Source: Sophora flavescens (lineage: Eukaryota > Streptophyta > Magnoliopsida > Fabales > Fabaceae). Taken from it: 64,000 nucleotides of DNA. A program made the translations under genes and the position numbers. The DNA lies in the NCBI GenBank assembly GCA_030762895.1, contig CM061065.1, forward strand, positions 74,103,676-74,167,675. The letters run 5' to 3'. Each line of letters opens with the position of its first letter. Positions within the stretch are counted from its first letter, which is position 1. The notes beneath the pieces were generated by a model. It ran no database searches. It was given only the letters and a program-made list of their open reading frames with translations, and was not told the origin of the DNA. Below, piece after piece: positions 1 to 11,512 of the stretch.

Positions 1-2
1 CG

Positions 3-934
3 ACCACTCCCCGCCCTCGTCGGCACCCGAGTGTTACACATCGTATGTTAGTTGATCAGGGTAACCTCACCCTTTGTGGGTTCATTGACCCCATGTTCAT
101 TCAGGGTGATGTTCTCCTACCATCAGAAGACCCGGTCACCACCATACGTGATATACTTGCCCGAGACAATCATCAATTCTACCTTGTGCCTTATCTCAAT
201 AAGTAAGTACCGGTTATTTAATTATAACTATATATGACTTAGTCACTAATTGTTCCGCAAATACAGCAAGCATTGGTAACTGTTGATCTTGTACCCTAGG
301 ATGAACGTCGTGGTCTTTTTCTGCTCAATTATATTGGAAATAAGCCGGCGAATGAACTGAAGACGATCATCGAAACGTAAGCATTAAAATACTTTATAAT
401 CAGTAATGCAGTTGTTTTATTATCTGAAATCTATTAGACATACTTTAATTAATGTTTATTTTGTCATGATGATTCTATTAATGCAAACCACATGTTGCGT
501 GGTGAAAGGTGTCAGGCTATCGGGTGGATTATTCCTAACGTAAGATATTTATTAGTTCAAACACTTCAAATGCAATGGGTATACTTATTGATTTCTATTT
601 AATTCCTTATATTCTAATTAGGTTTCATTTGTACGTAGTCACGTATACAACGTGGATCATGGGAATGTGGATACTGTGTGATGAAGTGGATGTCCGAAAT
701 TATCTCCTCCAAGATCACTGAAAGATGGCACGAGGTAAATGTTAATTGGTAACAATTAGAAGTAACAGTTATAGATTTGTTATATGTTTTATGTTAGTTT
801 ATTACTTAAAGATATAATCTTTTGTCCAATTAAACTTGCAGATATTCAACAATCCAACTCCATTATCTGATTCTGACATCAACAACATAAAGAGGCATTG
901 GGCAACTTTCTTTCTTGAAGTGTACCAACCATAG
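3..934 (+). pseudogene. Ulp1-type (C48) cysteine protease-like gene, 3' part, decayed
   Basis: Four exon-like blocks are readable: 3-202 (frame containing LVDQGNLTLCGFIDPMF, ending at a gtaagt donor), 267-376 (HW then LLILYPRMNVVVFF, later NKPANELKTIIET in a shifted frame), 621-734 (ECGYCVMKWM then SEIISSKITERWHE) and 842-934 (IFNNPTPLSDSDINNIKRHW, stop at 932-934). The HW and ECGY motifs match the catalytic His and Cys blocks of Ulp1/SENP-like proteases encoded by plant CACTA elements. An in-frame stop after HW and a frameshift in the second block show it is broken. The 5' part is off the window. In intact elements such proteins are thought to be deSUMOylase-like, and their role in transposition is unclear. 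Exon borders are by eye. Confidence 0.6.
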
Positions 935-1213
935 TTTGTATATATGTATAATTAGTTTAAAAACTTATCATGTACTAACTATAGTGTACTTTTGACTGAT
1001 CATATGTATTTTGATATGAAATCTATAAAGATCATGTAGCTTTTTGGTTTCTAATTATCTTTGTTGTCTGAATGTAATTGAAGTACATATGTATTGTTCG
1101 TAATAAATTCAGTATATATTAATAATATTTAGTGTGTTTTTGTTGTACAAAAGTGATTGTGTTGAGAATATTTAGAATATGTTATTCTGGTATTGATCTG
1201 CATTATTGAAACA

Positions 1214-1663
1214 GGGGAAAGAAATGATATAAATGTAAAAAAAAAGAGTTTAAAAAAAATTAGACTTTACACATCGGTTAATAAAAAACCGATGTGGAAA
1301 GTGCAATTTTCATATCGGTTTTCATGGAAAGTACAATTTTTACATCGGTTTTTATGAAAACCGATGTGGAAATTGAAATTTTCACATCGGTTTTTTGAAA
1401 ACCGATGTGTAAAGTCTAATTTCCACATCGGTTTATGCCTAAACCGATGTGGAAAGTGATATTTCCAATAGGTTACCCATGTGACAAATGAACTTTCCAC
1501 ATCAGTTATTTTGAAAACCGCTGTTAAAATTGTACTTTAAACATCGGTTTTATAACCGGTGTGAAAAGTAACAATAAACGACATCGGTCTTTTCAACATC
1601 AGTTTGAAAACCGATGTGAAAAGCCAAAAATAGCTGATGTGGAATCCTTTTTCTGCACTAGTG
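1214..1663. repeat. CACTA family-1 3' terminal unit, first (internal) copy
   Basis: This unit of about 450 bp begins with aggggaaagaaatgat and ends with a complete terminus (ttttctgcactagtg) at 1663. It is filled with alternating motif copies reading ACATCGGTTTT and AAAACCGATGT, so each neighbouring pair can fold back. A second copy follows immediately (1664-2085), so the terminus was duplicated in tandem. Long frames crossing the repeat are low-complexity and not genes. Confidence 0.85.
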
Positions 1664-2085
1664 AGGGGAAAGGAATGATAGAAATGTAAAAAAAATGAGT
1701 TTTAAAAAAAATTAGACTTTACAGATCGGTTAATACAAAACTGATGTGGAAAGTACAATTTCCACATCGGTTTTTATCAAAACCGATGTGGAAATTGAAA
1801 TTTTCACATCGATTTTTTGAAAACCAATGTGTAAAGTCTAATTTCCACATCGGTTTATGCCTAAACCGATGTGGAAAGTGATATTTCCAATAGGTTACCG
1901 ATGTGACAAATGAACTTTCCACATCGGTTATTTTGAAAACCGCTGTTAAAATTGTACTTTAAACATCGGTTTTAAAACCGATGTGAAAAGTAACAATAAA
2001 CAACATCGGTCTTTTCAACATCAGTTTGAAAACCGATGTGAAAAACCAAAAATAACCGATGTGGAATCCTTTTTCTGCACTAGTG
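1664..2085. repeat. CACTA family-1 3' terminal unit, second (outer) copy
   Basis: A diverged tandem copy of the preceding unit with the same start (aggggaaaggaatgat), the same ACATCGG/CCGATGT inverted pairs and the same CACTAGTG end at 2085. Between 935 and 1213 there is only AT-rich sequence with no recognisable gene. Confidence 0.85.
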
Positions 2086-2088
2086 TCA

Positions 2089-4455
2089 GCACATATATGC
2101 TATAGGTCCATGAAGAGCAAAAGCTCACCCTTTTCCTTTTGTCCTTATGGTATCCAAGTACTTTTAAACCTTAGGATGTATCTATTCATCAAGTACTTGC
2201 AATCACTCTCATAGTGTACTTTGGCCACACTGAACTCAAGACTTGATGCTACTCTAGTGTGAGTTGGGTTTCCACCATTGGTGATCACTTAGATATGGGC
2301 TTGTCCCATCCCCGATGATGTTTTCCACATCATATCACTTGTCAGTCCTTTCGTTAAAGGATGCAAGATTTCTTTCCGTCTTATAAAGACCCTGGATATT
2401 ATTCCATTTGCAATTAGTTCCTTAACATAACTATGTCTCAGCCCAATGTTCCTGGACTTTCCATTATGAACCTGGATATTTGCCCTTGATGGTGTTGAAT
2501 ACTATCCCATTGTATAGATAATGGCGCCATTAAAATTGGTATCTCATACAAAAAGTTTCTAAGCCATTCAATGTATTTGTTACCTGCTTTCAATACTATG
2601 AATTCTGCAGCTATGGTGGAATTGGCAATGTAAGTTTGTTTCTTGGATCCCCGAGAAATAACACCCCCACCAAGTGCTAAGACCCAACCGCTTGTTAAAG
2701 CATGGTCTTCTGTATAATTCACCCAATTGGAATCTATGTATCCTTCTAATACCGAAGGATAACCATTATAGTTTAAACTATAGTTCATTGCCCCCAACAA
2801 GTATTTCAATACTCTTGAACAACATGCAATGATCTTTTCTTGGATTACTTGTATACCTACTTAGTCTCCTATAACATATGCAATGTATGACTGGGTACAT
2901 GTCATGGTATACATTAAATATCCAATTACTTTTGAGTATTCAAGTTGTGCTACTAGACTACCTTTGTTTGGTACTAAAGTAATGCTATGATCATAGGGAG
3001 TAGTGATAGGTTGACAATCAAAGTGATTAAATTTCTTTAATAACTTTTCTACATAGTGAGATTGGGGTAAACCTACATTCTCACCATCTCTTATTATTCT
3101 AATTCCTAGAATCACATCAGCTACCCCCAAGCCTTTCATGTCAAAATTTCTAGATAAGAACCTCTCGGTTTCTTCAACCTAATCTAGATACCAAATATTA
3201 ATATATCATCAACATATAAATAAATCATGACCCCTTTTCCTCCATGGAATTTACTATAAATACCCTTGTCAAATTTATTTATTTTATTTTTAGCTAGCAC
3301 AACTTGATCAAACTTTTGATCCCATCACTTAGGATCTTATTCTAGTCCATACAACGACTTATTCAATTTACACACTTTCTTTTCCTGACCATTAACCACA
3401 AACCCTTCAGGTTGTCTCATATACACCTCTTCATCTATTTCCTTGTTTAGGAATACCACATCCATTTAATGGATGACAAACTTATAGATGGATCCAAGTG
3501 CCAATAGCACTCTAATTGAGGCAATTCTTGCCACTGGTGCATATGTAAATAGTCCATGACCTCTTTTTGTGTAAATCCCTTAGTAACTAGTCTTGCCTAA
3601 AACTTATCAATGGTTCCATCTACCTTCATTTTCCTTTTGAAAATCCATTTACAACCTATAGGTTTGGAACCGGGTGGGAGGTCTACTAGTTTCCATCTTT
3701 TATTCTCCATTATTGAGTCCATTTCCTCTTGTATAGCTTTCATCCAAGAAGCGGTATCTTGAGACTTATTGCCTCTTTAAATGTGTCTGGATTACTTTCT
3801 GTATTCTAACATATTGGCCTATAACTGTCTATGGACTCTCTTATTCCTTCAACAAGGAACATGAAAACCCTTGGTCTATAAGTTTTCTCTTTTCTAACTC
3901 TCTGACTTCTCTTAAGTTCTAAACCCATCAAAGTATCTTTATTAGATACATTGCTTTTCGGATCATGTGCATTACTATGAACATTATCCTTGTGACTTGG
4001 AATTGAGTTAAACTTATATTCTTGAAAGATTCTTCCCTAAACTCAATTACTGTATTAACAGGATGAGACACTAGATTCCATAACCATGAATCTATATGCT
4101 TTGCTAATTTTAGTATAGCCCGGGAACACACATTCAATTCCCCATTCACACAATTTATTTCTTCTGATTCAAGAACTTTTACTATTGTCCTACAACCTCA
4201 AACTTTGAAAATTTGAGAATGAGTTTTCAATTTTCCAGAGCTCATATGGGGTTATCTTGTTCCTTTGTTTGGAACCCTATTTACTACCTAACAAGCCTTT
4301 AATATGACTTCTCCCCAAAATCATTTTGTTAGACCAACATAAGATATATATCATGGCTTTTACCATTTCTTCTTATATCCTGTTTTTCTTTTCAACTATA
4401 CTAATTTGTTTTGTGGGGAATAATGTACAGTTGTTTGGTCAACTATTCTAGTAGA
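2089..4455 (-). pseudogene. Ty1-copia polyprotein remnant (integrase, RT, RNase H), element F
   Basis: Reading the minus strand from 4455 downward: an integrase-core block (YSPQNKLV, then NFWGEVILKAC-like sequence, then TPYELWK-like sequence near 4240-4440), the start of reverse transcriptase near 3640-3780 (GCKWIFKRKMKVDGTI), the catalytic block YVDDILIFG near 3195-3225, RT C-terminal sequence at 2861-3139 (VEKLLKKFNHFDCQPITTPY) and RNase H at 2438-2809 (GYIDSNWVNYTEDHALTSG). A C-terminal block near 2330-2440 contains ADPLTKGL-like sequence. The order INT-RT-RH defines Ty1-copia. Many stops and frameshifts break it. No gag is recognisable upstream. The low-coordinate end abuts the CACTA terminus at 2085. 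Confidence 0.85.
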
Positions 4456-4561
4456 CTCAAAGTAACTAGGGTAATAGAATTATCCTATTCTTATAACTCC
4501 CAAAGCATTTATTTAATAAATATCTTATAACAAATAACTTCAGTTTATCCATACTATATAA

Positions 4562-4607
<46 letters not shown>
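4562..4607. repeat. (AT)n microsatellite
   Basis: A pure run of AT dinucleotides of about 45 bp. Short frames through it encode only a Tyr-Ile repeat and are not genes. Confidence 0.95.
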
Positions 4608-4608
<1 letters not shown>

Positions 4609-4770
4609 CATCAAATTTTTCTGGGTAATTGAAAGTACTATTATAATCTAACATTTATTTCCTATACCTTGTTGACTAATACAGTCATGATACAAATATT
4701 AAATGAGTTCAGCATTCAAAGCATACCAGAGATAAATACATTTTAATGACTTATTATTTACAAACACCAA

Positions 4771-4945
4771 CATTGGCTTGATGCTAAGTCTGCTTGCACT
4801 TATAATTTCTGCCCGAGTTCGAACCCTAGGTTGTAACTTTTCACATGTGTTTTGTTTAAAATTTGGTTCAAAACTTCAAAACCTAGAATCGGACCCGCGA
4901 CCTGACCATGATTGCACAGGCGCATCTACCACCAGAGCAACACAT
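4771..4945. repeat. Possible SINE-like segment with two opposed tRNA-type promoter heads
   Basis: On the plus strand cgagttcgaaccctagg (4814-4830) matches a tRNA/SINE B box. About 35 bp upstream is a weak A-box-like ttggcttgatgctaag. On the minus strand TTGCTCTGGTGGTAGATGCG (4941-4922) resembles an A box, and GGTCGCGGGTCCGATTCTAG (4902-4883) resembles a B box about 20 bp further. So two tRNA-like heads converge. No poly-A tail or TSD was identified, so assignment to a SINE family is tentative. It could also be ordinary LTR sequence with chance matches. Confidence 0.4.
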
Positions 4946-4969
4946 TGATTGATGTAATCTTGTAGAGTC

Positions 4970-5567
4970 ACTTCTAATTAAACCATAAACATTTGGATAC
5001 ACCACAACTGCACCCAACTGGGTCCACCAAACCCACTTTCAGAAAACTGGGTTTACATGATTCACTACCATTTTTGCCAATTTTACAAACTTATCAACCT
5101 AAAGTTATATTTTACTATCCCTGTCTTGGATTCATGTTCAAAACATATTCTTTGATAAATCTGAATAATTATCACAATAGAAAACTAACAAAACAATGAT
5201 AAAAAAATCATTAAGGTTTTCTATAAATTTAATCTATGAACATCTATGACCATTATGACAACTTTAAAACAGTATCAAAAATCACATCCAAATATTTCTA
5301 ATTTCTAAAAAATCAAGAACAATTCCATCTTATATTCTTACAATCATGTGCTTCATAATATAAGATTTTGTACTCTAAATATAATTGGTTGTTACATGGA
5401 TCAAATCCATTCATGTATGCACTTGATATAATCATTTATATCTAAGACTTTTCTATCAAAATAGAACAACATACTTGCATGCATAATAAACCAAACATCT
5501 TCATGTTCATCAAAATTCACATACTTGATTTTATTCTAAACCATGCATCTAAGGCTCTAATACCACA
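4970..5567. other. No gene seen; probable 5' internal region of copia element F
   Basis: AT-rich sequence between the SINE-like block and the primer-binding site of the copia. No gag domain or other recognisable coding sequence is present. Confidence 0.5.
5554..5567 (-). other. Primer-binding site of copia element F
   Basis: On the minus strand the sequence ATGTGGTATTAGAGCC directly follows a TG/CA-type LTR edge at 5568. It resembles the initiator-Met tRNA site (TGGTATCAGAGC) used by many plant copia elements. This sets the orientation of the element (minus), in agreement with the pol remnant at 2089-4455. Confidence 0.6.
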
Positions 5568-6450
5568 TGTTATAATTTTAACATAAACAAAGAATGCCTT
5601 TAGCATTGTAAATACATGAATTTAGAATACCAAGTATAACATAGCCATGAAAGTAATTGTGTAACTTTCACCATGGTCACAAATAAACATATTTTTGATG
5701 AAGTATTTGAGTACTCACATCTCCTTGTTGTAAAACGATCATGCATCTCTTTCTCCCAACGAACGGAGTTTCCACCCTCGAACATCTCCACTTTGATAAT
5801 GTCAAATGTCATCTACTTCAATGTTGTAACCATTTTTATAAAACGAAAATCGAACCTAAAGATTGTTAGATAATGTGGGGTCTTGTCTGCAACAAAGACG
5901 AGAAGAACAAGTGACATACGCACCCTCCAATGCGTGTGAGAACACTAGGCTTTAGGTTCGATTCACCTCCACCAATCTCTCCTCGTAGATTGGATGCAAC
6001 AGGTATAACTGGCGAATCCCCTTCGGGATACAATGGAGAACCTTGGTTTGGTTTACACACCCTAAACCAAGCGTATCGTCAATGGCATTTTACAGGATAA
6101 TAGTTTCCTTAATTCTCTCTGCGCATTAAGGGAAGAAAGGAAGTGATTTGGCTTGCAGAAGTTTAGCCAATTTTCAGACCTCATTCTGCATGCACAAGTG
6201 GTTCTATTTATAGACCAACTTATGCCTCTTGGTGAACGAAATAACCTTTCATGTATTTAAAAGAATGATTGCAACCTTTCATGAATGTACACTTGATAAA
6301 TGAACACATTTAATCATGAAAAAACACACCTATTAGGAAAAATTTGAAAGCCATGAAGAGACATACCTATTGGTGTCCTTCAACCTCTTTCCAACTTGGT
6401 GTCTTGGACTTCCATTATTTTGGAAATCCTTCACACTTAGCATGTACGCC
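5568..6450 (-). mobile_element. Probable 5' LTR of copia element F
   Basis: The segment starts at the PBS edge with tgttataattttaacat. Near 6205-6215 the minus strand reads CTATAAATAGA, a good TATA box for LTR transcription toward lower coordinates. I could not identify a matching second LTR, because the CACTA end interrupts the other side. The outer edge is therefore uncertain. Short frames at 5600-6060 are not convincing genes. Confidence 0.45.
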
Positions 6451-6479
6451 CATTGAACAGTTTTTTAAGTTAAGTTTTG

Positions 6480-7460
6480 GTGCCTCATGAGACAATTCTT
6501 GACATGAATAAATGGTTTATTGGATTGAAATGGTTTTTTAATTAGCTAACTTTTTTGAACGAATAATCCATTCTAATGTTATTTAGGGATTGCTAGCTCT
6601 ATGAAAAGTGTCATGTTCAATCCCTTAGATTTGAGGTTGCTCTTTGGCCATGTGTTATGTTCAATCTTGCCCAAGACTTATGAATATTTAAAAGTAAAAA
6701 TCATTAATTAAAATAAAAATCACGAAACAATTTATTGTTTATCTTCCTTTCGATTTTTTATAAAGGACTTTGAATATGTTTAATATGAGATTGCTCTATG
6801 AAAAAGTTTCATGCTCAATCTTTTAGGTTTGAGGTTTCCTTGTGGACTTAGGTATCATATTCAACCTTAATTTTTAGGACTTTTCAACATTTAGAAATAA
6901 TAATAATCATAAAACACAAATCTTCTTTTTGGAATTTTAATTATTTTATTTTTGTAAATGACTAATTAAAATAATGGAACATGTGCTATTTTGGGATTGC
7001 TCTATGAAAATTTTCGTGTTCAATCTCTTAGATTCGAGGGTATCATGTAGAATTATGTGTCATGTTTAACCTTGCTTAGGACCAATTCTAATATACAAAT
7101 TATAATAAATAAATAGAAAGTTTCTAAACAAATTTCTCTAAAATCCGTTGTCGTATTTTTGTGAATATTAATTCAAAGTTCTTTTTATGCTCTTGTAGAT
7201 AATTTGTTGGGTGAAATAAATAATTTAAAAACTATTAACTTTTTACATTTAATCTAAGGTATCGTTCATAAAATGAGTGGTGTAGGGTGTTTATTATCTT
7301 TTCTATTCGTAATCGACTCTCAAACTTAATCTTGGTTCCAAAAATTATTTTTACAGGTTTTTCAATTTTTTCCTAGTTAAATAAATTGGGGGCGACTCCG
7401 TATTTCCTAAAATCTTTTTCGTTCGTCGTCCTCGCCGTTAATTCAGTCACGACACACTTA
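6480..7460 (+). mobile_element. Candidate LTR fragment of Ogre/Tat-like gypsy type
   Basis: The block ends near 7385-7460 with a gggggcgactccg motif followed by cgtcgtcctcgccgtt and ttcagtcacgacac, which resembles the LTR-end region I associate with legume Ogre/Tat elements. It contains three diverged ~205-bp repeats. No coding region is attached, so this may be a solo or truncated LTR. Family assignment rests on memory of motif style, not on a search. Confidence 0.35.
6588..7090 (+). repeat. Three diverged tandem repeats of about 205 bp
   Basis: Units start near 6588, 6787 and 7004. Each begins with a form of GATTGCTCTATGAAAA, then a TTCAATCTCTTAGATT-like block, then a TGT(C/T)ATGTTCAA-CTTG block, followed by AT-rich filler. 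Spacing is about 200-215 bp. Confidence 0.7.
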
Positions 7461-7999
7461 ATTATTGATCACTCTTTGATATACAAGTTCCTTGACTCAA
7501 ACAATTAGGTTGAGTATGAAGCTTCCGTTATCGAGCATGTGATCGCAAAGGATGTAGGAGCCACTAAGGTCACCATTTGTTGCCACTCAAAGTTGGTGAA
7601 CTCCCAAGTTTGGAAAGAATTTTAAGCAAAGGATCCATTGTTTTAGAATTAACTATTAACTTAATTAAGATAAAGGGTCTCCTTAAAGGATGTACTGAAG
7701 TCAGAGTAGAGCTAGCACATCCTTAGGGAAGAGAACTTCTGCTCTAACATCCTCTCTAAACTTACTAGGAATAAGAGGCTAGGCAATAGTAGGTGAATCA
7801 TCCAAGAAGTCATCACATTACCAAGTGTAGTGGTTGTTGATGAAAATATGACTGGATCAAACATATTGTTGATTTAAGTAGTAAAAAAACCTGCAGTATT
7901 ACTATACATTGTTTGATAATGTTTGGCCCTCACGTTTTCCTATAAGGCTGGTGCATCTGACAGATCTAGATTCACTACAGTCATGAATCCCTACAGTTA
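7461..7999. other. No gene seen
   Basis: Unassigned sequence between the candidate Ogre-like LTR and the copia LTR. No domain, RNA gene or repeat boundary is recognisable. Confidence 0.5.
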
Positions 8000-8390
8000 C
8001 TACATTCATCTCAATTTCCACCGTTGAATTCATTCAACGCTCCACATTATATCTCCAAAAAAACCCTAACAAAAATATAGCAATACATGATAAAACAACG
8101 AAAGAGAATTGAAGAATAGGAATGTAAGAGACTAAAAGCTATGATCTCATTTATTCAAGTGTTCACATGAGTATAATATCTTATTTATACTAAGAGGAAA
8201 GTGAAGCGGAGTGTTGCAAAAATGAATTTGGTGTCTTTGGTGCTTTTTTATTTATCTCTCTCGTCTCTTATTTTCTCTATCATCTTTTCCCTTCATTTTT
8301 TCCTATCTCTTTCATCTCATTTTTATCTAAAGTCACCATTTCTCAAAGGCACCAAATCCTTGCTCGAGTGTTGCACGGTGTGACCTTGGC
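8000..8390 (-). mobile_element. Probable 3' LTR of copia element G (edges unresolved)
   Basis: The minus strand contains a TATA-like CTTAGTATAAATAAG near 8180-8195 followed by a leader rich in TCATTTATT/AATAAATGAG-type sequence, in the style of a copia LTR. It lies just downstream, in minus sense, of the RT/RNase H remnant, where a 3' LTR belongs. Exact ends and TSD were not found. Confidence 0.4.
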
Positions 8391-9449
8391 CTTCAACAAA
8401 TTCAGGCCCACTGGTGAATGACTTGGAATAACAGACTCGACTGTTACCCCTCCGCCCCCGCTCAACTTCATGAGACCAAAAGCAACACCTCACAAACCAC
8501 ATGACAATCAATGTCATGGTGCTTTAATAAGCTAATGAAAAACTGGGTTCGCAGCAATGTGAGGACCATTCTTGTTATCACGGTACAAAACATCGGTTTT
8601 AGAGCATTAAACATGAAGATCGCACAGTAGGAAATGCAACCATTAGAGTACTTGCTTCATGGACTTCCAGGTGATGAGGGAGAAACAAAACTCACTAATG
8701 GACCGACATGTACCTGGGCAACCTCCTCAATCAGCATCACTGAAGCCGAGGTAAGAACAAACCTTGGTCTGGGTTAACTTTCAAGCCTTTAAGAACACGA
8801 ATGGCATCCAGGTAATGAGCATTAGTAGGCCGTGAGAGTAACTGGCTCAGCTATTGGGTGGCAAAGCTGACGTCCTATCTAGTGGTAGTAAGATAAAGTA
8901 GTCAACCAACAAGCCTACGATATGTTGGGATATCAGAAAATGGCCGAATATCATCATGATGAAGATGAGAACCAGGGTCTAGAGGTGTGGAGACTGGCTT
9001 ACAACCCAGAAGCCCAACATCAGAGAGGCGGTCAATGCAATATTGTTTCTAACATAGAGGAATCCCTCGGTCAAGCACTAAGAAAAAATTGAGAACTCCA
9101 AGGTCTTTAATATCAAGATCTGATTGAAGAACAATCTTTAGGGATTCAAAATCAGCCAAGAAAGTCCCCACTAAGACACTATCATCCACATAAATGATGA
9201 GTGCAGTGAAACCCATGGTTGAGTGCTTACTAAAGAGGGAATGATCTGAGGGAGCTTGCAGACCTTGTTAGGTTCGGTTTGAGGAAAACCATGGGGAATC
9301 ATCATGTAAAAAGTTTCATGTAGATCATTGTGAACGAATGCATTATTCACATCTAATTGATGGGAAAACCAAAGCAAGGACAAGGCGGATAGTAGGAATT
9401 TTGGTAACTGGGGAAAATGTGTCGAAGTAGTCAATCCCCTCAGAAACTA
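8391..9449 (-). pseudogene. Ty1-copia reverse transcriptase/RNase H remnant, element G
   Basis: The minus strand from 9449 reads EGIDYFDTFSPVTKIPTIR and then HQLDVNNAFVHNDLHE, MIPHGFPQTEPNKVCKL, a YVDDSVLVG-like catalytic block near 9170-9200, LGVLNFFLVLDRG-like sequence near 9100, and CKPVSTPLDPGSHL-like sequence near 8960-9020. These are successive RT blocks of Ty1-copia. A deletion removes RT sequence between CKLP and the YVDD block, and several stops are present. It breaks off abruptly at 9449, where a gypsy-type LTR edge (TGTAATGCCCC) begins. The preceding bases aacta would be its left TSD. It may be the same element as the integrase fragment at 61474-62231. Confidence 0.8.
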
Positions 9450-10806
9450 TGTAATGCCCCGTTTTCGCGATTAGTGTATAAGGAAGGGATTAAGTGTGTT
9501 TGAAGACTTAATATTGTTCCTTAGTTTCTATGAGCTTGTGTTTCAAATTTGAAGTCAATCGGACTTCAAACGAGCTCAGAACGTCAGATACCGGCAAAAG
9601 GCAGAACGTTTGGAGCATGGGAGACCCAACGTTAGAGAATTGTCATGCTCTAGCATGGGTAGGTGAACTTTTGAGCATGCTAAGGGGTTAGACACGTAGC
9701 GTACATACGTCGATTGCATGAACACATGGCAGAACATGAGGATGCTAGAGCGATGGAACGCTATAGTGTGGCGTCCCATCACGCTAGAGCGTGCTCGGGG
9801 CAGAGCTTCAGCTTAAGTTTTCACTTCTTCATTTCATGGAGAGCTGCATCACTTCACCAAGGACAAAATTGAGGCAAGTTAGAAAGAGAGAGAAGGAAGA
9901 ACAAAGAGAGAAATCGAGCCAGGGAGCAATCCATCTGTCCGATCGCGATTCCGACTGCATCATTGTGATCAGGGCACCAAGTACTAAAAGTATCAACAGT
10001 CGATGTCTGGGTGTTGTCTCTATGTTAGGACAAATTTCGGATCTTCGAGATGCCCCGAAGTTTACATGGCAGCGTGCTAAAGAGGAGGGGGAACGTGGTT
10101 CGGGGTGCGAGAAAGCTTACGCCATTACTCAAGGGGGGAGAAAGTAACCGACATCGTCAAGGAGGCAAGCATAGTGTAGTATTATATGTGCATGTGTGTA
10201 GGGTGCCCTAGATCCTAATTGGATGTCGAATAATCAACAATAGCTAAACCTTGATAAAATAATATTTTAATGCCATATTGGGTTTAGTTGTTGTAGGTTT
10301 ATCGACGTTAGGCTCGAAACCCTAGGTTAGAGAATTTGAGTTGATTTGGGTTGTCTGAATTGCATGTTGACATGATGGTTGCTATAACATGCTTGCTTGT
10401 GTTGATTTATATGATGGTATTATTTATTATTATTATTATAATATGCTGCCGATGATTGGTTATTGATTGGATAATGATCTGACTGTATGGATGAGTTGAA
10501 AGTTAACACTATGGTAATCCCTTGAGACTGTGGCTTTGAGGTCGGGGATGTATGACCATCCATTGTGAGGTTGTGAATGTGTAAGAAGGTTCCAGTGTTA
10601 ACTCAAGGATGCTTGTTGCACTGGATTTTGCTAAGTGGCCAGCCATATGACTGGGAGTCATACAAGGTTAGTTGTACTCGAGTGCGAGTACAAATTACGG
10701 AGGGGACGCTCTGTGAAAAGCCCTTGGGGATGTACTAAATGGACTTGGGAGGCTCACAGTTACCATTAGGTAGCTCCTAATGTGTCGTGCACCCCAGTAT
10801 AGCTTG
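9450..10806 (+). mobile_element. Truncated gypsy (Tekay-like) LTR
   Basis: The segment starts with TGTAATGCCCCGTTTTCGCG, a TGTAA-type edge close to those of the Tekay-like LTRs elsewhere in the window (TGTAACACCC, TGTAACAGCC). Long noncoding sequence follows, interrupted at 10807 by the edge of element E. A 118-codon frame at 9791-10147 has no recognisable domain and is probably fortuitous. No internal region or partner LTR is visible. Confidence 0.5.
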
Positions 10807-11512
10807 TGAGACACCACGTTGTGCCCCGTTGTGTTATTATAATAAAGCCTCATTAATTAATTCTTAATCACGCGCTTAACGTTAAACGTGTATTCCGAAA
10901 CATGTAAAAATTAAAAACTTAAGTTAAATAGCATACAACTTAAGTTAATTAGAAAACAAGACTCCATAATTATGATATACATACACACATAAGTCTTATA
11001 AACATATTATAAAAAACTCTTGAGAGTATCCTCTCAGTAGGATCCCTTACAGGTATACACTTAAACAAACTGTTATTCAGTGGAAAATATAAAATAAAGT
11101 AACCGACACAATGACCATACTTTCTAACACCTAAAACATTAATTCGCAGATCGACCTCCGGCCTCCAGTTAGTAAGGAGTTCCATCCAACTCCTCCTCAT
11201 TCAGCTCAGCCACAAGGTCTTCTCATATGATCCCATAAAAAAATAGAATACAACACATAGAAAGAATACAGGGGATAATAAACAGTTCTATCATCAAAAA
11301 GTGGAAAAGTATCATAGCATAAAATATAATAACTGTCAAAGACACACATCACACATAACTAACAATCATCCACAAATTAACAATATCATCCTCTACCTTT
11401 ACTCTCATACAACTAAACCTTAATGCTAACGTGACCACTATAATCCTTTCACACCATCTCCACCCAGATAGGAATATTAGTTCTTCGTCCGAGCGAGCAC
11501 TCCCCTCTATCA

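Larger units (their letters stand above)
1..2085. mobile_element. CACTA (En/Spm-like) transposon, right-hand part
   Basis: The segment ends at 2085 with the inverse of CACTAGTGCAGAAAAAGGAT, a CACTA-type terminal inverted repeat. Before the terminus lies a dense array of short inverted motif pairs typical of CACTA subterminal regions, and further inside is a decayed Ulp1-like protease gene, an accessory gene known from plant CACTA and Mutator elements. The left end and any transposase lie outside the window. The 3 bp after the end (tca, 2086-2088) would be the right TSD. The sequence just beyond reads as the 3' end of a minus-strand copia element, so the CACTA probably inserted into that copia. 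Confidence 0.8.

Noticed and set aside
1263..2070. Regularly spaced palindromic repeats resembling a CRISPR array
   Set aside because: The repeats alternate in orientation, spacers are tiny and similar, and the array ends in a CACTA terminus in plant DNA. They are transposon subterminal repeats.
4814..4941. A genuine tRNA gene
   Set aside because: B-box-like sequences exist but no cloverleaf with acceptor and anticodon stems can be formed from the flanks by eye.
9791..10147. 118-codon plus-strand ORF
   Set aside because: Lies in a truncated LTR, low-complexity Arg/Glu-rich stretch, no recognisable fold or splice context.
10970..11200. A conserved 76-codon frame repeated at 15513-15743 and 19503-19733
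   Set aside because: The frames are conserved only because the LTR DNA is repeated. They lie at the LTR end and have no domain or codon bias.
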